From: Spirochaetales bacterium
GTDB taxonomy: Bacteria; Spirochaetota; Spirochaetia; Sphaerochaetales; Sphaerochaetaceae
Length of the DNA stretch: 64,000 nt
NCBI GenBank assembly: GCA_028722305.1
Contig: JAQYHB010000033.1
Location: 22,527-86,526 of the forward strand
Direction: 5' to 3'
Shown here piece by piece: positions 35,523 to 43,685 of this stretch (its first letter is position 1; each line of letters begins with the position of its first letter). Under the pieces are notes generated by a model, which worked only from the letters and a program-made list of their open reading frames with translations, did no database searches and was not told where the DNA came from. Both the position numbers and the translations under genes were made by a program.

Positions 35523-36045
35523 CGGGACCGGGAAGCGGATATACCGCGAGGAGAGCCTGAAGGGGCTGAACTCCCCGGAGGAGCTGGATGTTTATGTGAC
35601 AACCAACCGGCCATGGTGGTGGGCCCTCGGACTGGGCCTTGCCGTCCTGCTGTCCAGTACCGTCGGTTGGCTTTTCTTCGGTCACCTGCCGTTGACCGCG
35701 AATATCAAGGGGATGGTCACCGACAATACCCACATCACGGCCTACGCGGACGCTGCCTCATTCACCACAGGGCTGGAGGACGCGTTTGTCAGCGTCTCTT
35801 ACCTAGGCCGGAACATTGGAACCGGGAAGGTGGTCTCCATCGACGAGCACCCCTATTCGCAACTTGAGCTGAACGTGCGGTTGTCCAGCGACTGGCTGCG
35901 CTCCAACATGGTGACCAGCCAGTTCATGCGCCGACTGGTAATCCAGATGGACGAGCCGGTGGGAGTGGACGAGGAAACCCTGTGCGATGTCACCATCACC
36001 CTCAGCGACAAGCATCCGATTGAGTATTTTGTTAACGGGAGATGA
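35515..36045 (+). CDS. Truncated HlyD-like adaptor of an NHLP-type export system
   Basis: A 176-residue protein with a short cytoplasmic N-terminus containing LKGLNSPEELD, the pattern seen at the start of NHLP-system HlyD proteins. One TM segment follows (about 33-56), then about 115 periplasmic residues of beta character. A full HlyD/MFP adaptor (over 400 residues) has a long coiled-coil hairpin and lipoyl/barrel domains; these are absent here. GGAGG sits 6 bp before the ATG. With the two ABC genes 3 bp and 2 bp apart downstream, it likely couples the exporters to the envelope in a reduced form. Confidence 0.7.
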   Translation: MDNGTGKRIYREESLKGLNSPEELDVYVTTNRPWWWALGLGLAVLLSSTVGWLFFGHLPLTANIKGMVTDNTHITAYADAASFTTGLEDAFVSVSYLGRNIGTGKVVSIDEHPYSQLELNVRLSSDWLRSNMVTSQFMRRLVIQMDEPVGVDEETLCDVTITLSDKHPIEYFVNGR

Positions 36046-36048
36046 GCT

Positions 36049-38187
36049 GTGTCGGTGGCAAGGGTTCCCCAGATCATGCAGATGGAGGCGGCCGAGTGCG
36101 GGGCGGCGTGCTTGGCCATGGTCTGCGCCTATTACGAGAAGTATATCCCGCTGAGCAAGGTGCGCCTGGACTGCGGTGTCAGCCGTGACGGGTCCAGCGC
36201 CCTTGCCTTGGTGCAGACAGCCCGTTCCTACGGTTTCGAGACCACCAGCGTCACCTGTGACCTCGCCTACCTGCGCCACCAGGCGCAGCTTCCCGCCATC
36301 ATCCATTGGGGATTCGACCATTATGTGGTGTTGGACGGCTTTTTCGGGCGCAAGGCGGTGATCAATGACCCGGCGCGTGGGAAGGTGAGGGTTCCGATGG
36401 AGACGCTGGACAGGATGTTCACCGGCGTCTGCATGAGCTTTACCCCTGGCCCGCGTTTCGAGAAACAGTCCAGGCGGTCCAGCGTTTCCCGCTACGTGCT
36501 TGGACGGGTGGGGTTGATGTGGAGGTCGATGGGTTTCGCCATGCTCTGCACGCTAATGACTACCATCGTCACCATCGGTTTTACCCTGATGAACAAGGTC
36601 TTCCTTGATTCGATCCTGTCAAGCACGCCCGGTTGGCTCCAGCTCTACGGTGCGGCCTTTCTCGGGCTGATCCTTATCCAGTTTGTCACCAGCCTCATAG
36701 AGAAGCTGGCGATGCGGCGCTTCCGTACGGAGATGACCATACTCGGTTCGGTACGGTTCCTCTGGTACAGCCTCTGCCTGCCTATGGAGTTCTTTACCCA
36801 GCGCTATGCGGCGGACATAGCGGGCCGCATGGACGAGGCTGAGGAGATGTCCTCGATTATCGCATCTTGGATCGTCCCTCTGTTGGTCAACGTGCTGATG
36901 GCGATCTTCTATGTTTGGATCATGCTGTCCACTAGCGTTCCGTTGACCGCCATCGGCTTGGTCTGCACCGTCCTGATCCTGTCCGCCAACCTGATTTCCC
37001 GGACTTCCCAGCGCAACTACGCCGAGAACATGGCGGTGGAGCAGGCGCACCTGCAGACCATCGAGATTGGCGGCATCAGCATGATAGACACCATCAAGAG
37101 CTTGGGCGCGGAGACTGGCTACTTCAACCGGTGGGCGGACCGCAGGGCGTCGCTCAACCGGATTATCGTCCATCATGTCCCGAGCGTGGTATTCTCGGCG
37201 GTGATTCCCGAGTTCCTGCAGGAGCTTTCCAGCTTGTTGATCCTTTCCCTCGGCGTGCTCTTCGTGATGGACGGACGGCTGACGCTGGGTGTGCTGATTG
37301 CATTCCAGAGCTTCATGAACCAGTTCCTGTATCCGATCGAGCATCTGATTGCCAGTCACGACAAGGTGGCGCAGTTGCATACTTCGGTAACCCGCATCGA
37401 CGATATCCTCTCCTATCCGAAGGATCCTTTGCTAGCCCAGGGAGACGCAAGCCGCCCCTTAGTGAAATTGGCAGGGGATATCGAGTTCCGGGACTTGGTC
37501 TTTGGCTACAACCATCTGCAGCAGCCGATCCTGCAGGACCTCAGCCTGAAGATTCCCAGAGGCAAGAAGCTCGCCATTGTCGGCAGGACGGGTAGTGGCA
37601 AAAGCACGTTGGGAAAGTTGATGCTGGGGCTTTACCAGCCTTGGAGCGGTGATATCCTGCTTGACGGGGTCAACCGAGGCGAATATCCCCGCGAGGTGCT
37701 TGCCGCCTCGATTGGCGTGGTCGACCAGGATATCAAGGTGTTTCCGGGCACACTGATGGAGAACCTGAAGTTCTGGGATCCGACCATCAAGGACGAGGCG
37801 GTCGTCCAGGCTTGCAAGGACGCGATGATCCACGACGAGATCATGCTCCGCGAGGGCGGCTACTACTGCCAGGTCGAGGAGAATGGGCGGAACTTCTCCG
37901 GCGGCCAGTTGGAGCGCTTCGAGATTGCCCGGGTTTTGGCAGCCAACCCGAGCATCCTGTTCCTGGATGAGGCTACCAACGCGTTGGACGCCGACACCGA
38001 GGTTCAGATCATGCGGAACATCTGGGCTCGAGGACTCACGACGGTCGTCATCAGCCACCGGCTCGCCGCAATCAAGGAATGCGACGAGATCATTGTCATA
38101 GACCAGGGAAGGATCGTCGAGCGGGGTACCCATGCAGGGCTCTTTGCCTCCGGCGGACTGTATTCCCACTTGGTCATGGTGGAGTAG
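36049..38187 (+). CDS. C39 peptidase-containing ABC exporter (NHLP-type ABC1)
   Basis: A 712-residue exporter. The N-terminal C39 peptidase has oxyanion Q11, catalytic C17 in EAAECGAAC, H91 in DHYVVL and D107 in INDPARG, so it should cleave double-glycine leaders. About six TM segments span 160-430. The ATPase has VGRTGSGKST, FSGGQLERFEIAR and ILFLDEATNALD. GTG start with GGGAGA upstream, 3 bp after the adaptor. The nearest candidate substrate is the peptide at 40427. Confidence 0.92.
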   Translation: MSVARVPQIMQMEAAECGAACLAMVCAYYEKYIPLSKVRLDCGVSRDGSSALALVQTARSYGFETTSVTCDLAYLRHQAQLPAIIHWGFDHYVVLDGFFGRKAVINDPARGKVRVPMETLDRMFTGVCMSFTPGPRFEKQSRRSSVSRYVLGRVGLMWRSMGFAMLCTLMTTIVTIGFTLMNKVFLDSILSSTPGWLQLYGAAFLGLILIQFVTSLIEKLAMRRFRTEMTILGSVRFLWYSLCLPMEFFTQRYAADIAGRMDEAEEMSSIIASWIVPLLVNVLMAIFYVWIMLSTSVPLTAIGLVCTVLILSANLISRTSQRNYAENMAVEQAHLQTIEIGGISMIDTIKSLGAETGYFNRWADRRASLNRIIVHHVPSVVFSAVIPEFLQELSSLLILSLGVLFVMDGRLTLGVLIAFQSFMNQFLYPIEHLIASHDKVAQLHTSVTRIDDILSYPKDPLLAQGDASRPLVKLAGDIEFRDLVFGYNHLQQPILQDLSLKIPRGKKLAIVGRTGSGKSTLGKLMLGLYQPWSGDILLDGVNRGEYPREVLAASIGVVDQDIKVFPGTLMENLKFWDPTIKDEAVVQACKDAMIHDEIMLREGGYYCQVEENGRNFSGGQLERFEIARVLAANPSILFLDEATNALDADTEVQIMRNIWARGLTTVVISHRLAAIKECDEIIVIDQGRIVERGTHAGLFASGGLYSHLVMVE

Positions 38188-38189
38188 CG

Positions 38190-40367
38190 ATGGAAGACAA
38201 GACGATCAGGGAACGGATGGAATCGGACGAGAGGACTGTCGAGCGCTCGTTCACCGATATCGCCAGCCTTCTGGTAGGGGAAAAAGTGACCTCGTCCGGC
38301 GAGCTGAGACGGCGCAGCGCTCGCAACTCCGCCGAGGAAATCTGCAAGTATTTCCATCTGGATGACACCAGCGTTAGCCGTGAGAGCGACGAGGATGGCA
38401 CGGTTCATCTGGAGCGCATCCTGCGCCCGGCGGGCTACATTTCCCGCAGGGTGAAGCTGGAGAAGGGCTGGTGGAAACGGAGTCGTTCGGTCATGCTTGC
38501 CAAAAGCGCCGACGGCCAGGCGGTCATAGCCCTGATTCCCCGCAAGTTTGATGGATACACCTTCTTTGATTACCGCGCGGGACGCCGGAGGACGGTCAAT
38601 GCCCTGACGGCGACGGAGATTTCCGACCATGCCAAGGTTTTCATCAAGCCCCTTCCCCAGCGGGAGCTGGATCATAAGGACGTAGGCAGGTATCTTCTCG
38701 GAAACATCTCGCTTCCCGATTTGTGGTTCTTTGTCGTTCTCGCGGTCCTGGTGACGTTGCTGAGTTTCTTTACCCCTGTCGCCTACCGGTATCTGATCGG
38801 AAGTCTTGCTCCTACCGGACAAAAGATGATGGTGTTCTCCTCCTTTTTCTGCCTTGCCGGGGTGTTGCTGGGAAAGGCGTTTTTCAGCATGTGCAAGGCG
38901 GTGGACGGCTACCGGCTGGGAAACTCGCTGGAGTTCGATTTTCAGAACGCCGTCATGGGGCGGTTGATGTATCTGCCGAGTTCCTATTTCTCCAAGTTCG
39001 CCACCGGAGAGGTCTCTGCCCAGATCAACGCTCTCGGCAAGGTACCCAGACTGGTGACCAACCTATTGACGGGCAGCGGACTGGAGATGGTGATGATGCT
39101 TTCCCTTTTGGTCCAGGCAAACAAGTTCGGCGGGCCGATAGTCTATGTGACGTTGCTTTTCCTTCTGGCCGAGGTGTTGATCGCCCTTTCCGCAGAGCGT
39201 CGGTTGCTCCGGGCGGAGCGGATGGTACAGAAACGTTCATCGGTGTTGTATACCTTCGTCTACAACATGTACGAGGGCATGCAGAAGCTGAAGAACGGCG
39301 GCGCGGAGAAACGGGCCTTCGCCCGGTGGGCGTCGCTGTACCGCAACGCGCAGGATCCCACCTATGTCCAGCCGCTTTCCCTGATTGTCAGCAATGTCCT
39401 GATCCGTACCCTCAGCTATCTGGGGACGCTGGTCGTTTGCTTCATGGCGGTCCAAAGAAGCCTTTCCCAGGCGGACTATGTCGCCTATACGGTTACAATC
39501 GGGATTATCAGCAGCGCCTTCTTCTCTGTCGTCGATGTAGTGCAGTCCTTTGCGAGAATCCAGTCGAATCTCGAGGTCGGGGATCCGATCCTTTCATCGG
39601 TTCCTGAACTGACCAGCGAGAAGCACTTCGTGCGTGACTTGGAGGGCAAGATCGAGGTGAACCACGTTGGCTTCAAGTATCCGGGACAGAACACCCACGT
39701 CCTCTCAGGGTGCTCCTTCACGATCAACGCGGGGGATTACGTTGCCTTGGTGGGGCGCACGGGCAGTGGCAAGAGCACGCTGGTCAAGCTGTTGCTCGGT
39801 TTTCTGAAGATGGATGATGGAGCGATCTATTATGACGGCAAGGACCTCAACACGCTGGACCTTCCCTCGCTCCGTTGCCATATCGGTACGGTGATGCAGA
39901 ACGGCAAGCTCTTCGCGGGGGACATACGTAGCAACATCTCAATCATGGATTCCTCAATCAGCGATGAGGAGATCCAGAAAGCCTGCGAGATAGCCGGCAT
40001 CTGGGAAGATATCCGGAAAATGCCGATGGGGCTCCACACCTTTGTAGGCGAGGGGGCTGGAGGTCTTTCCGGAGGGCAGAAGCAGCGTATCATGATCGCG
40101 AGGGCGTTGGTCTCTCATCCAAGGATGATGATTCTGGACGAGGCGATGAACGCGCTGGACTACCTGACACAGAAACGCATCTCCATGTATCTGGAGAACG
40201 AGAAGTGCACCCGTATCATCGTCAGCCATCGTCTCTCCACCATCAAGCAGTGCTCGAAGATCCTGGTCCTGGACCAGGGGCGGATTGTCGAGGAAGGGAC
40301 GTATGAGGAACTGGCCGTTCCTGGCACCCAGTTCTCGCATCTGGTGGGCGCGTCCAATGCGCTGTGA
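38190..40367 (+). CDS. Second ABC exporter of the cassette (NHLP-type ABC2)
   Basis: A 725-residue protein. The N-terminal cytoplasmic region of about 185 residues has no C39 catalytic triad and resembles the variable N-terminus of NHLP ABC2 proteins. A membrane domain with about six TM segments follows. The ATPase has VGRTGSGKST, GLSGGQKQRIMIARAL and MMILDEAMNALD. It probably pairs with ABC1 as a heterodimer or acts in sequence with it. The start lies 2 bp after the ABC1 stop, preceded by GGAG. Confidence 0.9.
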   Translation: MEDKTIRERMESDERTVERSFTDIASLLVGEKVTSSGELRRRSARNSAEEICKYFHLDDTSVSRESDEDGTVHLERILRPAGYISRRVKLEKGWWKRSRSVMLAKSADGQAVIALIPRKFDGYTFFDYRAGRRRTVNALTATEISDHAKVFIKPLPQRELDHKDVGRYLLGNISLPDLWFFVVLAVLVTLLSFFTPVAYRYLIGSLAPTGQKMMVFSSFFCLAGVLLGKAFFSMCKAVDGYRLGNSLEFDFQNAVMGRLMYLPSSYFSKFATGEVSAQINALGKVPRLVTNLLTGSGLEMVMMLSLLVQANKFGGPIVYVTLLFLLAEVLIALSAERRLLRAERMVQKRSSVLYTFVYNMYEGMQKLKNGGAEKRAFARWASLYRNAQDPTYVQPLSLIVSNVLIRTLSYLGTLVVCFMAVQRSLSQADYVAYTVTIGIISSAFFSVVDVVQSFARIQSNLEVGDPILSSVPELTSEKHFVRDLEGKIEVNHVGFKYPGQNTHVLSGCSFTINAGDYVALVGRTGSGKSTLVKLLLGFLKMDDGAIYYDGKDLNTLDLPSLRCHIGTVMQNGKLFAGDIRSNISIMDSSISDEEIQKACEIAGIWEDIRKMPMGLHTFVGEGAGGLSGGQKQRIMIARALVSHPRMMILDEAMNALDYLTQKRISMYLENEKCTRIIVSHRLSTIKQCSKILVLDQGRIVEEGTYEELAVPGTQFSHLVGASNAL

Positions 40368-40376
40368 CGTTCTCTC

Positions 40377-40405
40377 TTGCCTATTTCTTGTTTTTGAAGT
40401 AAATT
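40377..40405 (+). promoter_or_regulatory. Independent promoter of the leader-peptide gene
   Basis: TTGCCT (40377-40382), 17 bp, TAAATT (40400-40405). It sits between the ABC2 stop and the peptide gene and would let the substrate be made in excess over its exporters. Confidence 0.55.
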
Positions 40406-40426
40406 AAGGTAAGGGAGAAACTTCGT

Positions 40427-40660
40427 ATGAAGTGGCTGAAAAGATCTTACGGTACAGCCAATGCACTGACTGATACCGACCTTTCCCAAGTGGAAGGTGG
40501 AGCGAAAGTCGCCACCATCCATTTACATGCGGAAGTGCCGAACCGGGTGGAGACGACGGTAGGGGCTGATGGTTCCTACGCTGTCACTGCGAATGGCGAT
40601 GCACGACTGAGCACGTATCAGGATGGTGATGGAGTTCGGGTGAACGTCGTCGCTAGCTGA
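40427..40660 (+). CDS. Double-glycine leader peptide, predicted exported substrate
   Basis: A 77-residue protein. The leader (1-25) ends LTDTDLSQVEGG, with Leu at -12, Asp at -8, Leu at -7, Val at -4 and Gly-Gly at -2/-1, the full consensus for C39 cleavage. The predicted product (26-77) is 52 residues, slightly acidic, without Cys. It is rich in Val, Thr, Ala, Asp and Gly in short strand-like stretches (GADGSYAVTANGD, DGDGVRVNVV). This is unlike a lanthipeptide or pediocin-type bacteriocin. GGGAG precedes the ATG; a terminator follows. Signal, toxin or surface component are all possible. Confidence 0.8.
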   Translation: MKWLKRSYGTANALTDTDLSQVEGGAKVATIHLHAEVPNRVETTVGADGSYAVTANGDARLSTYQDGDGVRVNVVAS

Positions 40661-40676
40661 CGGCATCCACATCACA

Positions 40677-40705
40677 AAGGGCGGCCGAAAGGTCGCCTTT
40701 ATTTG
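40677..40705 (+). terminator. Terminator of the leader-peptide gene
   Basis: A 10-bp stem (40677-40686/40691-40700, two G-T pairs) with GAAA tetraloop, then ATTTG. The T-run is weak. Confidence 0.7.
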
Positions 40706-41127
40706 TGGGATGGCCAGTCTTGCGGGAGGAGTTCTCGTAGATTCGGTGGAAGAACTACGGGAGACCTTCCTGGTGTACTTTGCCGGTCCTGCTCTGGGGC
40801 TAGACGTCAGTCTTGACGGATCCGAATGTTGATCGGACCATAATCACAGATTCATTGCCATCGAATAAGGTCTTGCGCATGGTGGCTTGGGCATCATTTG
40901 GGATTGCCTGTTGCTTTTGAGGTATATCCCGAAGAATTCCTCTTGATCAAAAGCTTCCAGGAGTTGCCACTTGTTGGCAGAGTTGTGTATGAATTTGGCA
41001 AACCGATATCAACAACTTGACAAATTTTAAAAAATACTTGGCAACTTTTTCCTGTTTCCCGACCTCCTGTTTGAGCCTTTATGTGTCCCCTTGCAGGAAT
41101 CCCTTCTCCGTGCCATCATCCTTTATC
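40706..41127. other. AT-richer intergenic stretch with a possible coding remnant
   Basis: About 420 bp without a gene I can support. On the plus strand an open frame from 40844 to 41020 has no good start codon or RBS. Its last 34 codons (from VAFEVYPEEFLL to the stop at 41018) have protein-like composition, so it may be the decayed 3' end of a gene. It lies next to the export cassette where an immunity or accessory gene might be expected. I see no RNA motif here. Confidence 0.3.
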
Positions 41128-42396
41128 ATGTTCCAACCGATTCCCACCCAGCGGGCCCATGTCCTGTGCGAGATGCTGAAGACCGACCTTGATGTCCATC
41201 AGACGATGGACTGGGAGGGCGAGGGAGCCATATCGACCGAGGCTATGTTCAGCGGAAGCCGAGGTCATATGATCGGCCTGTTGCTGTGCAAGGACGAGAA
41301 GCAGAACAAGCATCTGCTCAAGGCCTTCAGCGGGGTCTATGATGGGCATTGGGAAATCCCGGGTTGGACCGGCCCCTGCTTCGATGTTCCTCGCTACAAG
41401 GCGATCCTGGAAGCATATGACCAACGGATCAAACGCGCGGAGCGGGAAGGCAAGGAGAGCGCCTCGCTCTCCCTTTCCTGCCAGAAGGAGCTGTTCGGCC
41501 TCTACCGCTTCATAGGCGTGGGAAAAAGGACGCTCACCATCAAGGACATCTTTGGTGACCGGTTGCCACCCTCGGGCAGCGGTGACTGTTGTGCCCCCAA
41601 GCTCCTGACCGAATGCTATCGCAGGGGCTGGTATCCCGTCAGCATGGCTGAGTTCTATTACGGGAAGGACAGTCCTTCGGGAAACCGGGTCAACGGAGCG
41701 TTCTATGAGCCTTGCGAGACTCGCTGCCGGCCGATTTTGAATGCCTTGCTGGGACTGGATGTCATCTATGCTGATGAATCGATTTGCGTGGTCAACAAGC
41801 CTTCGGGGTTGCTTTCCGTCCCCGGCAAAGGCCCCGACAAGCAGGACTGCGTGGTCAACAGGGTGAAGGCGCTTTTCCCTCGTTCAATCTCCCAGCCATC
41901 GGTCCATCGCCTTGACCAGGATACTTCCGGGGTGCTGGTCTATGGTCTGACCCGGCAGGCCCAAGCCAACCTTTCCGTGCAGTTCGCCAAAGGCGAGGTG
42001 CACAAGGAGTACCAGGCGTTGCTCGAGGGTGTTCTGAAAGAGGAGGGCGGGGATATCGATTTCCCTATCCGTCCGGACTATGAGAACCGGCCCTACCAGA
42101 TCTATGACCCGAAAGATGGCAAGTATGCCATTACTCATTGGGAGAAGATGGATGTGGAGAAACTCCCGGATGGAAGCGTGGTCACCCGGGTACGTTTCTT
42201 GCCCCATACCGGCCGCACCCATCAGCTACGGGTCCATAGCGCCTTTCCCCAAGGTCTCGGACACCCGATTGTCGGGGACCGCTTCTATGGCCATGGCAGG
42301 GAAGGTCAGCGTCTCTGCCTGCATGCGCGGCGTCTGGAGATCCATCATCCGGAAACAGGGAAGCTGATGGTCTTCGAGGCTGACGTGCCGTTCTGA
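41128..42396 (+). CDS. RluA-family pseudouridine synthase with N-terminal extension
   Basis: A 422-residue protein. The C-terminal half (about 205-422) is a complete RluA-type synthase: VNKPSGLLSVPGK, catalytic Asp in HRLDQDTSGVLV, and TGRTHQLRVHSA. The N-terminal about 200 residues form an extra Cys-containing domain (CCAPKLL, YEPCETRC) seen in longer RluA-like proteins. The target may be tRNA U32 and 23S U746. The ATG at 41128 has no SD and sits inside a TTTATCAT stretch, so the exact start is uncertain. Confidence 0.87.
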   Translation: MFQPIPTQRAHVLCEMLKTDLDVHQTMDWEGEGAISTEAMFSGSRGHMIGLLLCKDEKQNKHLLKAFSGVYDGHWEIPGWTGPCFDVPRYKAILEAYDQRIKRAEREGKESASLSLSCQKELFGLYRFIGVGKRTLTIKDIFGDRLPPSGSGDCCAPKLLTECYRRGWYPVSMAEFYYGKDSPSGNRVNGAFYEPCETRCRPILNALLGLDVIYADESICVVNKPSGLLSVPGKGPDKQDCVVNRVKALFPRSISQPSVHRLDQDTSGVLVYGLTRQAQANLSVQFAKGEVHKEYQALLEGVLKEEGGDIDFPIRPDYENRPYQIYDPKDGKYAITHWEKMDVEKLPDGSVVTRVRFLPHTGRTHQLRVHSAFPQGLGHPIVGDRFYGHGREGQRLCLHARRLEIHHPETGKLMVFEADVPF

Positions 42397-42430
42397 GCGA
42401 GTATCGCTCTCGCATCGTTTTGAAGACAGT

Positions 42431-42450
42431 GACGGCCACCCGAAGGTGGC
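42431..42450. terminator. Hairpin between convergent genes
   Basis: A GGCCACC / GGTGGCC stem with CGAA loop lies between the synthase (plus) and the BASS symporter (minus). No strong T-run, so termination is uncertain. Confidence 0.45.
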
Positions 42451-42480
42451 CGCCAGGTGTATCCAGAAACTTGCTATCCG

Positions 42481-43482
42481 TTAGTTGTTGGTTTCCTCTT
42501 CCGGCTCATGCAGCTTGGTGGCAAAGAAATTGGCAAGCAGGGAACCAGAGAAGTTGTGCCAGACGCTGAAGACGGCTCCCGGGACAGTGGCAAGGGCCAT
42601 GTCGGGGAAACTGGTGCGGGCAAGGCTGGTGGCGAGGCCGCTGTTCTGCATGCCGACCTCGATCGAGAGGGCTTTGCGCTTTGCGACGTTGAGGCCGATG
42701 GCGCAGGCGACCAGATAGCCGAGCAGATAGCCAAGGCAGTTGTGCAGGATGACGACAGGGATGATCATCATCGCGTTCATGTTGGGCCCGAGCATCTTGC
42801 CGGTGGCCGGGTCGACGTTGATCAGAGCCTTGTGGCTTGCGGCGACGACGGCCATGATGATCATGCAGATGGCGGTGACAGAGATCAGAGGCAACACGTT
42901 GCGGACCTCCTTGGTCTGCTTGCCGAAGAAGTGGTTGATCACAAGGCCAAGGGCGATCGGGAGCAGAACCACCTTGATGATGCTGACGAACATGGGCCAG
43001 AAGGCGACATTGATGGTTGTCGAGAGCAACAGCTTGGCGAGCAACGGAGTCATGAACGGCGCGCACAGCGTGGAGACGCAGGTCATGCTGATGGAAAGCG
43101 GAACGTCACCTTTCGCGAGGAAGGTCATGACGTTGCTGCTGGTACCGCCAGGGCAGGTACCGACCAGCACGACACCGATGAGCAGGGCATCTTCCAGCCT
43201 GAAGATCTTGCCCAGAGCAATCGCAAGGAGAGGCATAATCAGGAACTGGGAACAGAAACCAATGAGAATGTCTTTTGGTCTCTTCAAAACACGAACGAAA
43301 TCCTCGGCGTTCGTGGTCAAGCCCATACCGAACATAACGATCATCAGCAGCGGGTTGACCCAAGAGGTCTTCAACCAGCCGGTGATAGCCTGCGGTACGA
43401 ACAAAGCGAAGACTGCACAGATTAGACTGATGACAGCCATGTACTTGCCTGCAAAACTACTGATTTTTTCCAGGGCACGCAT
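42481..43482 (-). CDS. Bile acid:sodium symporter (BASS) family transporter
   Basis: A 333-residue membrane protein with about 9-10 segments. GTCPGGTSSNVMTFLAKGD and IEVGMQNSGLA are the two crossover motifs that bind Na+ and substrate in the BASS/ASBT fold. Bacterial members carry organic acids such as pantoate or keto acids; specificity is not readable. AAGGAGAGAG precedes the ATG. It has a clear promoter, preceded by two 9-bp direct repeats that may bind an activator. Confidence 0.9.
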   Translation of the reverse strand: MRALEKISSFAGKYMAVISLICAVFALFVPQAITGWLKTSWVNPLLMIVMFGMGLTTNAEDFVRVLKRPKDILIGFCSQFLIMPLLAIALGKIFRLEDALLIGVVLVGTCPGGTSSNVMTFLAKGDVPLSISMTCVSTLCAPFMTPLLAKLLLSTTINVAFWPMFVSIIKVVLLPIALGLVINHFFGKQTKEVRNVLPLISVTAICMIIMAVVAASHKALINVDPATGKMLGPNMNAMMIIPVVILHNCLGYLLGYLVACAIGLNVAKRKALSIEVGMQNSGLATSLARTSFPDMALATVPGAVFSVWHNFSGSLLANFFATKLHEPEEETNN

Positions 43483-43515
43483 TGTTCTCTCTCCTTGAAT
43501 GAATAATTGATGGCA

Positions 43516-43544
43516 ATACTAGACATTTTGGGCGTTTTTGTAAA
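43516..43544 (-). promoter_or_regulatory. Promoter of the BASS symporter gene
   Basis: Minus strand TTTACA (43544-43539), 17 bp, TAGTAT (43521-43516), with a leader of about 27 nt to the ATG at 43482. Confidence 0.6.
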
Positions 43545-43552
43545 TATGCTTT

Positions 43553-43591
43553 TTGCATATGCATTCGATAAAGTTTCATGAATTGCATATG
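43553..43591. repeat. Two TTGCATATG direct repeats 30 bp apart upstream of the BASS promoter
   Basis: TTGCATATG occurs at 43553-43561 (within the palindrome TGCATATGCA) and at 43583-43591. The start-to-start spacing of 30 bp is about three helical turns. They lie just upstream of the -35 box, where activator sites usually sit. Confidence 0.5.
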
Positions 43592-43642
43592 AAATTTGCG
43601 TTATGCCTGAATGTCGGCCTGTGAGGGGAAATGCTGGCAATA

Positions 43643-43674
43643 AGAAAAGTAACCCCTTCTGTGCAAAGGGGTTG
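43643..43674 (-). terminator. Terminator of mntP
   Basis: Perfect 8-bp stem AACCCCTT / AAGGGGTT (43652-43659/43667-43674), loop of 7, then ACTTTTCTTAT on the minus strand. Confidence 0.88.
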
Positions 43675-43685
43675 TGGACAAAGAA

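Noticed and set aside
34227..40660. Lanthipeptide, thiopeptide or other modified-peptide cluster
   Set aside because: No LanB/LanC/LanM, YcaO or cyclodehydratase is present. The only radical SAM gene nearby is a KamA/EpmB enzyme on the opposite strand. The peptide core has no Cys.
42431..42450. Strong bidirectional terminator
   Set aside because: The hairpin is perfect but has no T-run on either side, so it is listed only with low confidence.
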